The position numbers were made by a program, and so were the translations under genes. Shown piece by piece: positions 19,791 to 29,013 of a stretch of 64,000 nucleotides of DNA (its first letter is position 1; every line of letters begins with the position of its first letter). Where the stretch lies: positions 186,001 to 250,000 of the forward strand of contig CAWKCY010000001.1 of assembly GCA_963848195.1 (NCBI GenBank). The letters are read 5' to 3'. Source of the DNA: CAVQBP01 sp963848195 (GTDB lineage: Bacteria > Bacteroidota > Ignavibacteria > Ignavibacteriales > Ignavibacteriaceae). Under the pieces are notes generated by a model. The model had not been told where the DNA came from. It worked only from the letters and a program-made list of their open reading frames with translations, and did not search any database.

Positions 19791-22372
19791 ATGATTGGTA
19801 AACTAATATCTCATTATAAAATTATTAATAAACTTGGTGAAGGCGGAATGGGAGTACTCTATCTTGCCGAAGATGTAAACATAAATCGTAAAGCTGTTCT
19901 AAAATTTTTACCTCCCGATGTTACTAATGATCCCGATATAAATTCCAGATTTAATAGAGAAGCTCAAGCTGCCGGTTCATTAAGCCATCCAAACATAGTA
20001 ACAATATATGATGTTGGGACTCATGAGAACCCCAAGGGAGCAGAAAATCATTCATTGCAATGGAATATATTAAAGGGAAAGAATCTGAGGGAGTTAATAA
20101 ATAGTGATGAGCTGACGATTGAAAGAATAATTAATATCTCGGTTCAAATATGTGAAGGGCTAAATGAAGCGCATAGTAAAGGAATAATCCATAGGGATAT
20201 AAAACCTGAAAACATAATTATAGATGAAAGAGGACGTGTAAAGATACTGGACTTTGGATTGGCTAAGGTTAAAGGTAAGACACAGCTAACAAAAGATGGT
20301 TCAACTTTAGGTACAGTAAAGTATATGTCTCCTGAACAGATCAGGAATGAAAAAGTAGATCAGAGGACAGATATATGGTCGGTAGGAGTAATGCTTTATG
20401 AAATGATCACAGGAAGATATCCGTTCAAAGGAGAACATGAGGCATCACTTTTTTATGCAATAATAAATGATCAGCCTGAACCAATAGCAAGATATAAATC
20501 CGGTATAGGTGAAGGTTTCCAAAGAATAATAGATAAAGTATTAGATAAAGACCCTGAAACAAGATATCAGCATATCGATGATTTGTTGACTGATTTAAGA
20601 AGAGAAAGTAAAGATAATCTCTTATTATCTAAAGAAAATTTAGCTAGAGGAAAGAAGAAAAATAAAAAAATATTCACAGCTATTATTATCTCTCTAATAT
20701 TCATTGTACTGATATTTAAATTTATAAATTATTTGTCACCTAAAATAAAACAACCGGAATATAACCAGATTACGTTTGAAGGAGATGTTTATTTAGGTCA
20801 ATTTGAAGATTTATATCCAGCCATTTCACCGGACGGAAAATTTGTATCTTACCTGCTTAAAGAAAAAAATGAGATAAGCCTTTATGTAAAAGACCTTTCT
20901 ACAGGCGAATCTACAGAAATATTTAATGATATACGTGAAATTAATTCTCTAAGATGGTCACCTTCAAGATCAGAAATTTTATTTAATGCTGTTGTTTTTA
21001 AGGATTCAATGTGGAGCCAGAATGGCTTTATAGTTTCAATGTTGGGCAGTAAAATTCAGAAAATACCTTATTCGGCAATTAGTTGCTGGTCTCCGGATGG
21101 GTCTACAATAGCTACTATTTACGACCAAAGCTCAAAAATAATTAATTTTATTAATAGAGAAACAGGAAACATTATTGATAGTGTAAAAATAAAAGGCAAT
21201 TTTACTTATTTAATCGGTTTCGATTGGTCTTTTAACAATATGCTGCTTTTTTTTACAATAGATGATTATAAAAATGTAACTTCTTTGTGGACAATAAAAG
21301 TTGATGGCACAAATCAAGAAAAGATTTTTGATTATAAAGAAGCAATATATTGTTGTCGCTGGTCTTCAGAAGCAAATTTTATCTTTTTTCTTCGTTCAAA
21401 TAAAAATACATTTGATCTGGAAAAAATTAAAATATCTTCCGAAGGAATCTCTGAAGGTGAACCAATAGTATTGCAAACTGGCCTTCAAACACACGGATTT
21501 TCTCTTTCCTCAGATAATAAGAAAATAGTATATATAAGGTATTTGAAGTTTTCAAATATCTTTAATGTTGTCTATAATGTTAGAAACAAAATCTTCGAAA
21601 CAAAAAAATTAACAAATGGAACATCAATTTATAAATTTCCTAAGATATCGCCAGATGGTAATAGAATTGCTTTCATTCATGAAGGTCAAGTATGTTTATT
21701 ATCATTCGAAGGGGGTAAATTAGAACAGCTTACTAATTTGAAATCTGAGTGTTCATATGTGAGTTGGAACCCGAATGGAAAAGAATTAGCTTTTATATCA
21801 GATAATAATGTATGGACAATTTCTATTAATGGTGCTACTCCAACTCGATTTAGCAAAACGGAATCAAGTGTATTCCCTTATATTACCTGGCTATCAGATT
21901 CGGTAATTATGTATCCTATACCAGGGGATATAAATTTTTGTATGATTAATAAGAATTCTGGGGTGAAAAAATTTCTGACTCAGAATGATAGTGCAAGTAT
22001 ACATTATGCTTGTGCCAATCATAATGGTAAAAAAGTTGCTGTATACTGGTATAGAAAACCTTCAGGTCTTTGGATTATTTCCCCTAAAGATTCAACTCAA
22101 ATGAGATTGACAAAATATTATTTTATTCCCTTGGTTTGGTCAAATGATGAGCAATTGATTTATGGTTTTTTTTCATATAAAGATTACTGGTATATTTTCA
22201 AAATATCAGCTACTACAGGAAAATTTAAAATAGTTTTAAATCTGATAACACATCACTGGCTGGTATTGATCCGCCTGATATAACTCCTGATGGGAAAAAA
22301 ATTGTTTATGCAGGTGTACAATTTAACTCCGATGTATGGATGATAGAGAATTTTGATCCGGATGTAGAATAG
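19791..22372 (+). CDS. Ser/Thr protein kinase with WD40-like (PD40) repeats, indels present
   Basis: About 860 residues: kinase domain (residues ~10-275) with G-loop GEGGMGVLY, Lys in KAVLKFL, catalytic HRDIKPENI, DFGLAK and the YMSPEQI segment; one membrane helix (~295-315); then an extracytoplasmic propeller of TolB/PD40 repeats (AISPDGKFVSY, ISPDGNRIAFI, WNPNGKELAFI). The start at 19791 gives the usual MIGKLISHYKI opening. The frame is lost in TTTT at 22234-22237; restoring one T gives the true end (ITPDGKKIVYAG ... DPDVE) at 22372. Two compensating indels also scramble about 18 residues near 20030-20081. It phosphorylates unknown proteins. Confidence 0.85.
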
Positions 22373-22431
22373 ATGCATAGATTCTCTTAAAATGTTACAA
22401 TTTCAAAATAAAATGTTATAAAATTAGTAGA

Positions 22432-22492
22432 AATGCCTCCTTTTATTTTTGATCTTTGTTTCAGTGAATTAAGAATGAAGATTGGAGGCATT
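22432..22492 (+). promoter_or_regulatory. Inverted repeat that pairs with the ribosome binding site
   Basis: AATGCCTCC (22432-22440) is perfectly complementary to GGAGGCATT (22484-22492), which is the Shine-Dalgarno site of the gene starting at 22494. The loop is 43 bases. The structure could mask translation of the lipoprotein gene; regulation is inferred only from pairing. Confidence 0.4.
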
Positions 22493-22493
22493 A

Positions 22494-22721
22494 ATGAAAA
22501 CCCTATTATTAATTATCACAGCCACAATTATTTTAACCGGCTGTGAAAAAGACAACCCTAATCCTTCCGGTCCTGAAAAAGTTAAAAGCTCACAGAATAT
22601 CGTTCGAAGGGATAAGGGAATTTCTAACCTGACAGCTGAATCTTTTTACTCTTACTTTCAGTCATTCGTTAATCTTATGTTAATTCAGGAAGTTGAAATT
22701 ATTTTGAGAACTCCCATATAA
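22494..22721 (+). CDS. Small lipoprotein, possibly shortened
   Basis: The start at 22494 follows GGAGG and gives a lipoprotein signal MKTLLLIITATIILTGC. The mature part is only ~60 residues (EKDNPNPSGPEKVKSSQN...), a spacer rich in P, N and S followed by a hydrophobic stretch. The gene may be the broken front of a longer lipoprotein, because the last 20 residues look unlike the rest. It sits directly upstream of the BNR-repeat gene, 34 bases apart. Confidence 0.55.
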   Translation: MKTLLLIITATIILTGCEKDNPNPSGPEKVKSSQNIVRRDKGISNLTAESFYSYFQSFVNLMLIQEVEIILRTPI

Positions 22722-22755
22722 ATTTTATTAACAATCAATTTTAAGGAGAATATAT

Positions 22756-25024
22756 ATGAAGAAGATGCTTTTACCCATCACAATTTTTTTTATTATTTGC
22801 CAATGTTCTATTTTTCCCCAGCACAAGCAAGTAAAAAGAAATAGACAGGTAGTACATAGTTCTAAGGTTCAAAATAAATTGCAGTGATTTCAAAGACTTA
22901 TGTTAAAAAATTCATACACAAGTAATTCATTAAATACTTCAGATTTATCACAGTTTAAGGAATTACCTTATCAGATTCCAAACATTTTCTTATTATGAAA
23001 CAACACCTGTAGCATTATCAAATGGAAATTTAATGATTCTCTATGCTTCATATGATGACCGTGATTTTAATGATGACTCTCTTTTTTGTACAACAAGTAC
23101 GGATGGTGGTGAAACATGGATAAATAAAAAAGATATAACTCACTCTCATTTTAATTCAATTTATTATTTAACCGGTATACAAACTAATAGCGGACGAATT
23201 ATAGCTTTTTGGACAAATTATGATTCAACTTCCACAAATAAAATGGTCTACTCTGATGACAATGGTGATTCCTGGAGTTCGGTTATTACCATTGGTTCTT
23301 TATTTCCCTGCTGGTATCCCTCAATTTCAAAATCGTCAAATGATACTCTTTATCTTGCTTACAGCCAGGATATTGATAGTGACAATTCCGTATTAGTTTT
23401 TCGGAAAAGTTCAGATGACGGAATTACTTGGGAACCGGAAAAAATTTTCTCGGATTCGCCTGGTTATCAAAATATGGGGAGTATTGTATCCGGTGAGGGA
23501 AATGAACTTTTAGCCGTATATTCCAAAAATTTAGGAACTAATTACGGAATTGTAAAGCAGATAAGTACAGATGGAGGAGATTCATGGACTTCTGAATCTG
23601 TTATTTATGACAGTTCTGATAATGGTGATAATACCCGCGTGATTAGAATAAGCAAAGATTCTCTTTGTTTATTATACCGGAATTGGAATGATTATATTTC
23701 TGATGTTAATTATTTATTCAGCAGTGATAATGGAAGTACATGGAGCAGCCCGGTTCAATTTACAAAATATGCTGGGTGGGACGGTTATGTTTCTAATCTG
23801 TGCCTCCTGAATAATAAACCATTTGTTGCTTTCTCTTCCGCTCGATGGCAAAAGTTTTATAATGTTCCTCATATCTGGTATGGCACTATTGGAACTACAG
23901 ATGACAATAATTCACCTCCAGCAGTATTATACAATTCCGTATATCAGTATTATTTCGAACCCGGTAAGGTCGAAACTATTCTTGGAGATATAAAAGACGA
24001 AACAGGTATAAAAGATGTTCACATTACTTTCTCCCTTAACGGCGGTCCGGAAAATTCCCTTCAGCTATTCGATGATGCACAGCATAATGATTGGGCTGTA
24101 GGAGATGGTATTTATGGAAATCAGATTGGCCCCTTTTCTCTGGGTGATCACATAGACTACAATTTTTCTGTTACTGATATAGATAATAATATAATCGATG
24201 TCGGTATTTTTACTATTGATGTTGTAGCGCATGGGGAGCCGGTTAACACTAACCAAGGATTTGAGGAAACACCTGTCGGAGTAACAAGCGGGGATATTGC
24301 TGGCTGGTATTTAGGTCAAAGTGCACCTGCTTCTGGAATATTTAATATAGTTGATGATACCGTTAAAGAAGGTAACCATGCATTAAAAATCACAGTAACA
24401 GATTTGGGCTCAAATCCATGGGATGTTCAAGCTGTTAATGAACCATTTCCCGTTGATGAAAATTCCCAATATAGATATTTTGTTTGGGCTAAAGCAGATA
24501 AGGATAATGTTATTGCAAACTTTGATGTAGAAGATTCTTCCTTCAATGTATGGCAGGGCATGGAAGTAAATTTAACAACTAAATGGCAGGAATACTCTTT
24601 TGATTTTTCAACACCTGAGGGAGTTGTTGGAGGCAGATCTGCCAATTGGTTTAGCTTGAGCAATAACGAAGATAAATTACCCATAACATACTACTTTGAC
24701 GATTTACGAATTGTAAAGCTTGGTTCAATAGTATCGGTTGAAGATCCACAAGAAGTTCCGGCTGAATTTTCTCTGCATCAGAATTATCCTAATCCATTTA
24801 ATCCATCCACAACGATTAATTATAAAATTCCAACAGCAGGAATAGTTTCATTGAAAGTTTATGATGTTCTCGGAAGAGAAGTTGCAAATTTAGTTAATGA
24901 AGAAAAACCTGCAGGAACTTACAATATTACTTTTAATGCAGGTAATTTTGCAAGTGGTGTTTATTTCTATCAGTTAAAAGCTGGAAATTTTGTTTCTACC
25001 AAAAAGCTTGTATTAATGAAATAG
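22756..25024 (+). CDS. BNR/Asp-box sialidase-like protein with T9SS sorting domain, frame broken near start
   Basis: A clear AAGGAG precedes ATG 22756 and a signal peptide (MKKMLLPITIFFIICQ...IFPQ). An in-frame TGA at 22885 and an extra C in CC at 22978-22979 interrupt the first ~75 codons; from 23033 the frame is clean. The body holds Asp-box repeats of the sialidase-type propeller (STDGGETWINK, SDDNGDSWSS, SSDDGITWEPE, STDGGDSWTSE, SSDNGSTWSS), then a carbohydrate-binding-like beta domain (~residues 470-640), then a T9SS type A tail (QNYPNPFNPSTTINYKI ... STKKLVLMK). It is probably a surface glycan-related protein; catalytic sialidase residues cannot be assigned. Confidence 0.78.
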
Positions 25025-25042
25025 ACTCTATAATGAAAACAT

Positions 25043-25093
25043 AAAGGTGACTTCTTTTCATTACTAATTCCTTATGAAAAGAGGCCGCCTTTT
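25043..25093 (+). terminator. Rho-independent terminator after BNR gene
   Basis: A ~19-bp stem, AAAGGTGACTTCTTTTCAT against ATGAAAAGAGGCCGCCTTT with a few G-U or mismatched positions, has a 12-base loop and ends in TTTT. It begins 19 bases past the T9SS gene stop. Confidence 0.75.
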
Positions 25094-25185
25094 ATAGTCA
25101 ACCCTATCACAAAATAGTTTGAGAGCTTTTCGTAGGTTTTATGGGAACCAATTGGATAGATAAGAACAATTGCATTTACACATAC

Positions 25186-25194
25186 GTTGGCAAC
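25186..25194 (+). repeat. Cassette boundary core GTTGGCAAC (left)
   Basis: The 9-bp GTTGGCAAC recurs in direct orientation at 25783-25791 on the other side of the VOC gene, as expected for core sites bounding one gene cassette. The preceding GCATTTACACATAC resembles GCACTACACTTATAC in the right-hand site. Confidence 0.45.
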
Positions 25195-25231
25195 AAGGTG
25201 AAAAACAAACTGAAATAAAAAATTCTGCAAA

Positions 25232-25624
25232 ATGACAAAAATTGACCCTATAATTGCTGTTAATGATGTAGATGGCAGTGCAAAATGGTATGAAAAAATA
25301 TTTGGATTCAAAAATTCATCTCCAGAAGCACACGGTTTTGCAGTCCTAAAGTCTGAAACAAATGAAATCGTTCTATGCCTTCATCAATGGGAAATGGACA
25401 ATCATCCAATAATGACGGACCCAAGTATTACCCCCGGGAATGGGTTAATGCTTTACTTCAGGACAAAGAATATATACGCAATATACCAAAGGGCTATAAA
25501 TGAAGGTTGTGAAATAGAAGAAGATATTCATTTAAACCCAAGACCAATGAAAAAGGAATTTTCTTTTCGTGACCCTGACGGATACTTCTTAACTGTAAGC
25601 GAATTTCACGAATTTGAAAACTGA
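25232..25624 (+). CDS. VOC family (glyoxalase/bleomycin-resistance-like) protein
   Basis: The 130-residue protein has the single-module vicinal oxygen chelate pattern: IIAVNDVDGSAKWYEKIFGF at the start, AIYQRAINEGCEIEEDI in the middle, and FSFRDPDGYFLTVSE near the end with the metal-ligand Glu. The family includes isomerases, dioxygenases and antibiotic-binding proteins, and substrate cannot be assigned. It lies alone between two direct GTTGGCAAC cores, a single-gene cassette layout. Confidence 0.82.
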   Translation: MTKIDPIIAVNDVDGSAKWYEKIFGFKNSSPEAHGFAVLKSETNEIVLCLHQWEMDNHPIMTDPSITPGNGLMLYFRTKNIYAIYQRAINEGCEIEEDIHLNPRPMKKEFSFRDPDGYFLTVSEFHEFEN

Positions 25625-25638
25625 AACAAATAAAGCCA

Positions 25639-25791
25639 GTTGCCAACATTGTATAAGTCTAATGCGGTCAAAAGTGCTAAATTTTGACGAATTGACCATT
25701 AACAAATATATAGACAAACTAAAAGTGAAGTGCTAATAATCCCGCACTACACTTATACTTGACCTTTGAGATAGAAAATTAGGTTGGCAAC
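25639..25791 (+). repeat. Large attC-like palindromic site after VOC gene
   Basis: Outer arms are GTTGCCAAC (25639-25647) and GTTGGCAAC (25783-25791). Inner arms GTATAAGTCTAATGCGG (25651-25667) and CCGCACTACACTTATAC (25742-25758) are complementary except at two positions. This nested imperfect palindrome directly follows the gene, as an integron attC does, although the cores do not match GTTRRRY exactly. Confidence 0.5.
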
Positions 25792-25800
25792 TATTACTAA

Positions 25801-25833
25801 TTTCGAGATATTTCACTTCGTTCAATATGACAA
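25801..25833 (-). repeat. Dispersed TGTCATxTTGAACG-type repeat, minus orientation
   Basis: On the minus strand it reads TTGTCATATTGAACGAAGTG and on to ATCTCGAAA, matching the element at 18356-18391 (TGTCATTCTGAACGGAGTG...). Confidence 0.5.
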
Positions 25834-25885
25834 AATCTGGAATTTGCCTAATATGAGTTAGTAATTCATTTAAATTGAAATAAAC

Positions 25886-26383
25886 ATGATATTGAATCAA
25901 CAAAAAAAGATTTCAAATCCCTTGAAAATTTTATTGCATGTCCCTGTGCCTTGGGTTTTTGTTTTGACATATTTAATCGGTCTTGTTCTTCAGCTTATTT
26001 TCCCATTTAACATCCTTTCTCAGGAAGCATTATTTTTCATTAAGATAATTGGTATTGTTTTGTTTGCATTAGGGACAGTTTTTGCATCATGGAGCTTGAT
26101 TATTTTTCGTAAAGCACATACAACAACCACTCCTGGAGAGAGTTCTAAAAAGCTTGTCACGCATGGGCCATACCGACTTACTCGTAACCCAATGTATGTT
26201 AGCCTTATTCTTGCTTATTTAGGGGAAGCAGGATTTCTAACTCAATCTTGGCCTATTTTTGTCTTACCTTTCATATTGGTTTATGTCAACTGGATTGTAA
26301 TACCTTTAGAGGAAGATGTATTAAAGAAGGACTATAAAGAAGAATATGAAAATTATTGTAATCATGTACCTCGTTGGTTATAA
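25886..26383 (+). CDS. Isoprenylcysteine carboxyl methyltransferase family protein
   Basis: The 165-residue membrane protein has four to five hydrophobic segments and the family core LVTHGPYRLTRNPMYVSLIL (residues ~92-111), followed by EEDVLKKDYKEEYENYCNHVPRWL. This is the ICMT/PEMT-like fold that methylates small lipids, thiols or isoprenylcysteine; substrate is unknown in bacteria. It is flanked by the VOC attC-like site and a second, shorter palindromic site, so it looks like a second cassette in the same orientation. Confidence 0.85.
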   Translation: MILNQQKKISNPLKILLHVPVPWVFVLTYLIGLVLQLIFPFNILSQEALFFIKIIGIVLFALGTVFASWSLIIFRKAHTTTTPGESSKKLVTHGPYRLTRNPMYVSLILAYLGEAGFLTQSWPIFVLPFILVYVNWIVIPLEEDVLKKDYKEEYENYCNHVPRWL

Positions 26384-26392
26384 AACAGGGGG

Positions 26393-26446
26393 GCAGAACG
26401 CGGTTCGCGAAATTCCGCTACGATTTTATAGCGGCAACCGTTGAGT
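26393..26446 (+). repeat. Short attC-like site after methyltransferase
   Basis: This 54-base folded site sits 10 bases past the stop. CGGTT and CCGCTA pair with TAGCGG and AACCG, and it ends in GTTGAGT (26440-26446), which fits GTTRRRY. The left core GCAGAAC is only a partial RYYYAAC match. Confidence 0.45.
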
Positions 26447-26511
26447 GTGATTAATTCGGCGGCGAGTACAGCCAGCTAAAAATTCATATTAATTTATTAT
26501 CGGAGTTCTGG

Positions 26512-28587
26512 ATGAAATTATTTAAATATTTTTTATTGAGCATAACACTCGCACCTATTTTAGTATTAGCTCAGGAAAAACCGGATCCATTTTTATGGTT
26601 GGAACAAATAGATAGTCCTAAATCTATGAAATGGGTAAAAACCCAGGATACTATTGCAGTTGATGCTTTGGAGAAATTCCCACAGTTTCAGAATATATAT
26701 GAAAGTAATTTGAAAATTTATAATTCAAAAGAAAAGATTGCCGATCCATCGATTGTGGGGAAGTATATTTATAATTTCTGGAAGGACAGCATAAACCAGC
26801 GTGGTTTATGGAGAAGAACAAGCTTTGATGATTATTTGAATGAATCACCCAAATGGGAAACGGTTCTTGATATCGATTCACTTTCAAAAGCTGACAGCGT
26901 TTCATGGGTGTACGAAGGTGTTGACCGACTTTATCCCGATTTTAATTTGTGTTTACTATCTTTATCGCGTGGCGGTTCTGACGCAACTGTCGTTAAAGAA
27001 TTCGATCTTAGAACCAAAGAATTTGTAAATGATGGATTTCAATTGCCTGAAGCAAAACAGTCAGTAGGGTGGATTGATAGAAATACTGTTTTTATTGGTA
27101 CTGATTTCGGTAAGGGTTCGATGACGAGTTCAGGTTATCCGAGAATTTTAAAGAAATGGACACGGGGTACTCCGTTAACCGAAGCGAAGACAATCTTTGA
27201 AGGTAAACCCGGCGATGTAAGCGTTGGGGGATATGAGATAAATACACCTGAAAGATCCTATCAATTTGTAACTAGAGCAAAAACTATTTATACCTACGAA
27301 ACTTATACAATAATTAATGATTCACTTGTGAAACTCAATTACCCTGAAGATGCACGATTTGATGGAATATTTAAAAACCAGATACTTCTTGAACTAAAAT
27401 CCGATTGGAAGATAGGGGGAAAACTTTACAATCAGGGCTCACTAATAAGTATAGATTATGACAGGTTTGTAAAAGGAGATAGAGACTTTTTGTTAATTTA
27501 CAAACCCATGGCTCGCGAAAGTATTGTGTCTATCAATAACACTAAAAACTTTTTACTTGTAGATAAATTAATCAATGTTCGTGGAGAGCTATTTAAATAT
27601 GAATTGAAAAATAATAAATGGTCGGAAGAGAAAATAAATGCACCTGATTATGGAACAATTGACATTAGTTCAACTGATGATTTTTCCGACAAATTTTTCT
27701 TTACATACACAAACTTTCTGAACCCAACGACGCTTTATCTATACGAAGAAGATAGTACTATTAAAAAAGTAAAAAATCTTCCTGAATTTTTTGATGCAAA
27801 TAAATTTGAAGTAAAACAATATGAAGCTGTTTCGCAGGATAAAACCAAAATTCCCTATTTTATTGTTTACAATATAGATATTAAGTATGACGGTAATAAC
27901 CCGACTCTTCAGTACGCATACGGAGGCTTTGAAATATCCGAAACACCTTATTACTCGGCAACAGTTGGAACTGACTGGCTCAGCCGCGGCGGAGTTTATG
28001 TACTGGCAAATATTCGCGGTGGAGGCGAGTTTGGACCTAAGTGGCATTTAAGTGCAATCAAAGAAAACCGTCATAAAGCTTATGAAGATATGATTGCAGT
28101 ATCTGAAGACCTGATTAAAAGAAAAGTTACTTCACCAAAACATCTGGGAGTAATGGGCGGCAGCAATGGCGGATTACTTGTGGGAGTAATGCTCATAGAA
28201 AAACCTGACCTTTATAATGCAGTTGTTTGTCAGTCACCTTTGCTCGATATGAAACGTTACAATAAGCTTTTAGCTGGTGCAAGCTGGATGGGTGAATATG
28301 GAAATCCAGATAAGCCTGAAGATTGGGCATATATAAAAAAATACTCTCCATATCAAAATGTTTTTAAAGACAAAAAGTATCCGCCTATATTATTTACTAC
28401 TTCAACCAGAGATGACCGTGTGCACCCCGGGCATGCCAGAAAGTTGGCAGCTAAAATGGAATCATTCGGAGATCCTGTCTATTTTTATGAATACACAGAA
28501 GGTGGGCACTCTGCAGGTGTGACCGGTAAAGAAGTAGCATTTGAAAGTGCGTTAACATTTTCATTTTTGCTTATGCAATTACAATAA
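26512..28587 (+). CDS. Prolyl oligopeptidase family (S9) serine peptidase
   Basis: The 691-residue protein has a signal peptide (MKLFKYFLLSITLAPILVLAQ), an N-terminal propeller region and a C-terminal alpha/beta hydrolase domain. The nucleophile is in MGGSNGGLLVG (residue ~546), the acid region in TSTRDDRVHPGHA and the catalytic His in EGGHSAGV. Family enzymes cleave short peptides after proline or have relaxed specificity. It is probably periplasmic. It resembles the second S9 gene at 34-36 kb but is not a close duplicate. Confidence 0.88.
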   Translation: MKLFKYFLLSITLAPILVLAQEKPDPFLWLEQIDSPKSMKWVKTQDTIAVDALEKFPQFQNIYESNLKIYNSKEKIADPSIVGKYIYNFWKDSINQRGLWRRTSFDDYLNESPKWETVLDIDSLSKADSVSWVYEGVDRLYPDFNLCLLSLSRGGSDATVVKEFDLRTKEFVNDGFQLPEAKQSVGWIDRNTVFIGTDFGKGSMTSSGYPRILKKWTRGTPLTEAKTIFEGKPGDVSVGGYEINTPERSYQFVTRAKTIYTYETYTIINDSLVKLNYPEDARFDGIFKNQILLELKSDWKIGGKLYNQGSLISIDYDRFVKGDRDFLLIYKPMARESIVSINNTKNFLLVDKLINVRGELFKYELKNNKWSEEKINAPDYGTIDISSTDDFSDKFFFTYTNFLNPTTLYLYEEDSTIKKVKNLPEFFDANKFEVKQYEAVSQDKTKIPYFIVYNIDIKYDGNNPTLQYAYGGFEISETPYYSATVGTDWLSRGGVYVLANIRGGGEFGPKWHLSAIKENRHKAYEDMIAVSEDLIKRKVTSPKHLGVMGGSNGGLLVGVMLIEKPDLYNAVVCQSPLLDMKRYNKLLAGASWMGEYGNPDKPEDWAYIKKYSPYQNVFKDKKYPPILFTTSTRDDRVHPGHARKLAAKMESFGDPVYFYEYTEGGHSAGVTGKEVAFESALTFSFLLMQLQ

Positions 28588-28644
28588 AGTTTTTTGGTCA
28601 TTTCGATTAAATCAATTTAATAGGAATAAGAAAAATAATTAATT

Positions 28645-28740
28645 TTTATTTCTATGCTACTGCGAATTTGCTCCGCGGTTGTCGATTGCTCTTCACTTGT
28701 ACTGGCTACCCGGTTTACTTCATCAACTACTTTATTGTAA
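28645..28740 (-). pseudogene. Methyl-accepting chemotaxis protein fragment
   Basis: Translation of the minus strand gives VVDEVNRVASTSEEQSTTAE followed by QIRSSIEIKI, which matches the signalling helix near the end of MCP cytoplasmic domains (typical N-x-I-A-x-x-x-EEQS-x-x-x-E-x-I). Only ~32 codons remain, with no start or stop of its own. The rest of the 28588-29013 gap shows no gene. Confidence 0.55.
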
Positions 28741-29013
28741 TTTTTTTATTGAATGTGAAAGAAGGTATTTTTATATCATCCAATAGATTCAATGGTTAAA
28801 TCATATTTTTTATATGTGCCAAAGATTAATATATAACTCGCATACAATTCAATATTTACTAAATATGATTTCTCTCACATAAACTTAATATGTTAAAAAA
28901 AATTAATTTTATAACTAATTATTTTAATTGACGATTCTGTACATTTACCTCAATTCCTAAAATGTACTAGTTTTATTTATACTCCGATCTTTGATTTAAT
29001 ATGAGGATAGTTT

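Noticed and set aside
26400..26420. tRNA T-arm (GGTTCGCGAAATTCC)
   Set aside because: The 54-base context cannot form an acceptor stem or anticodon arm; it fits the attC-like fold. No tRNA gene was seen in the window.
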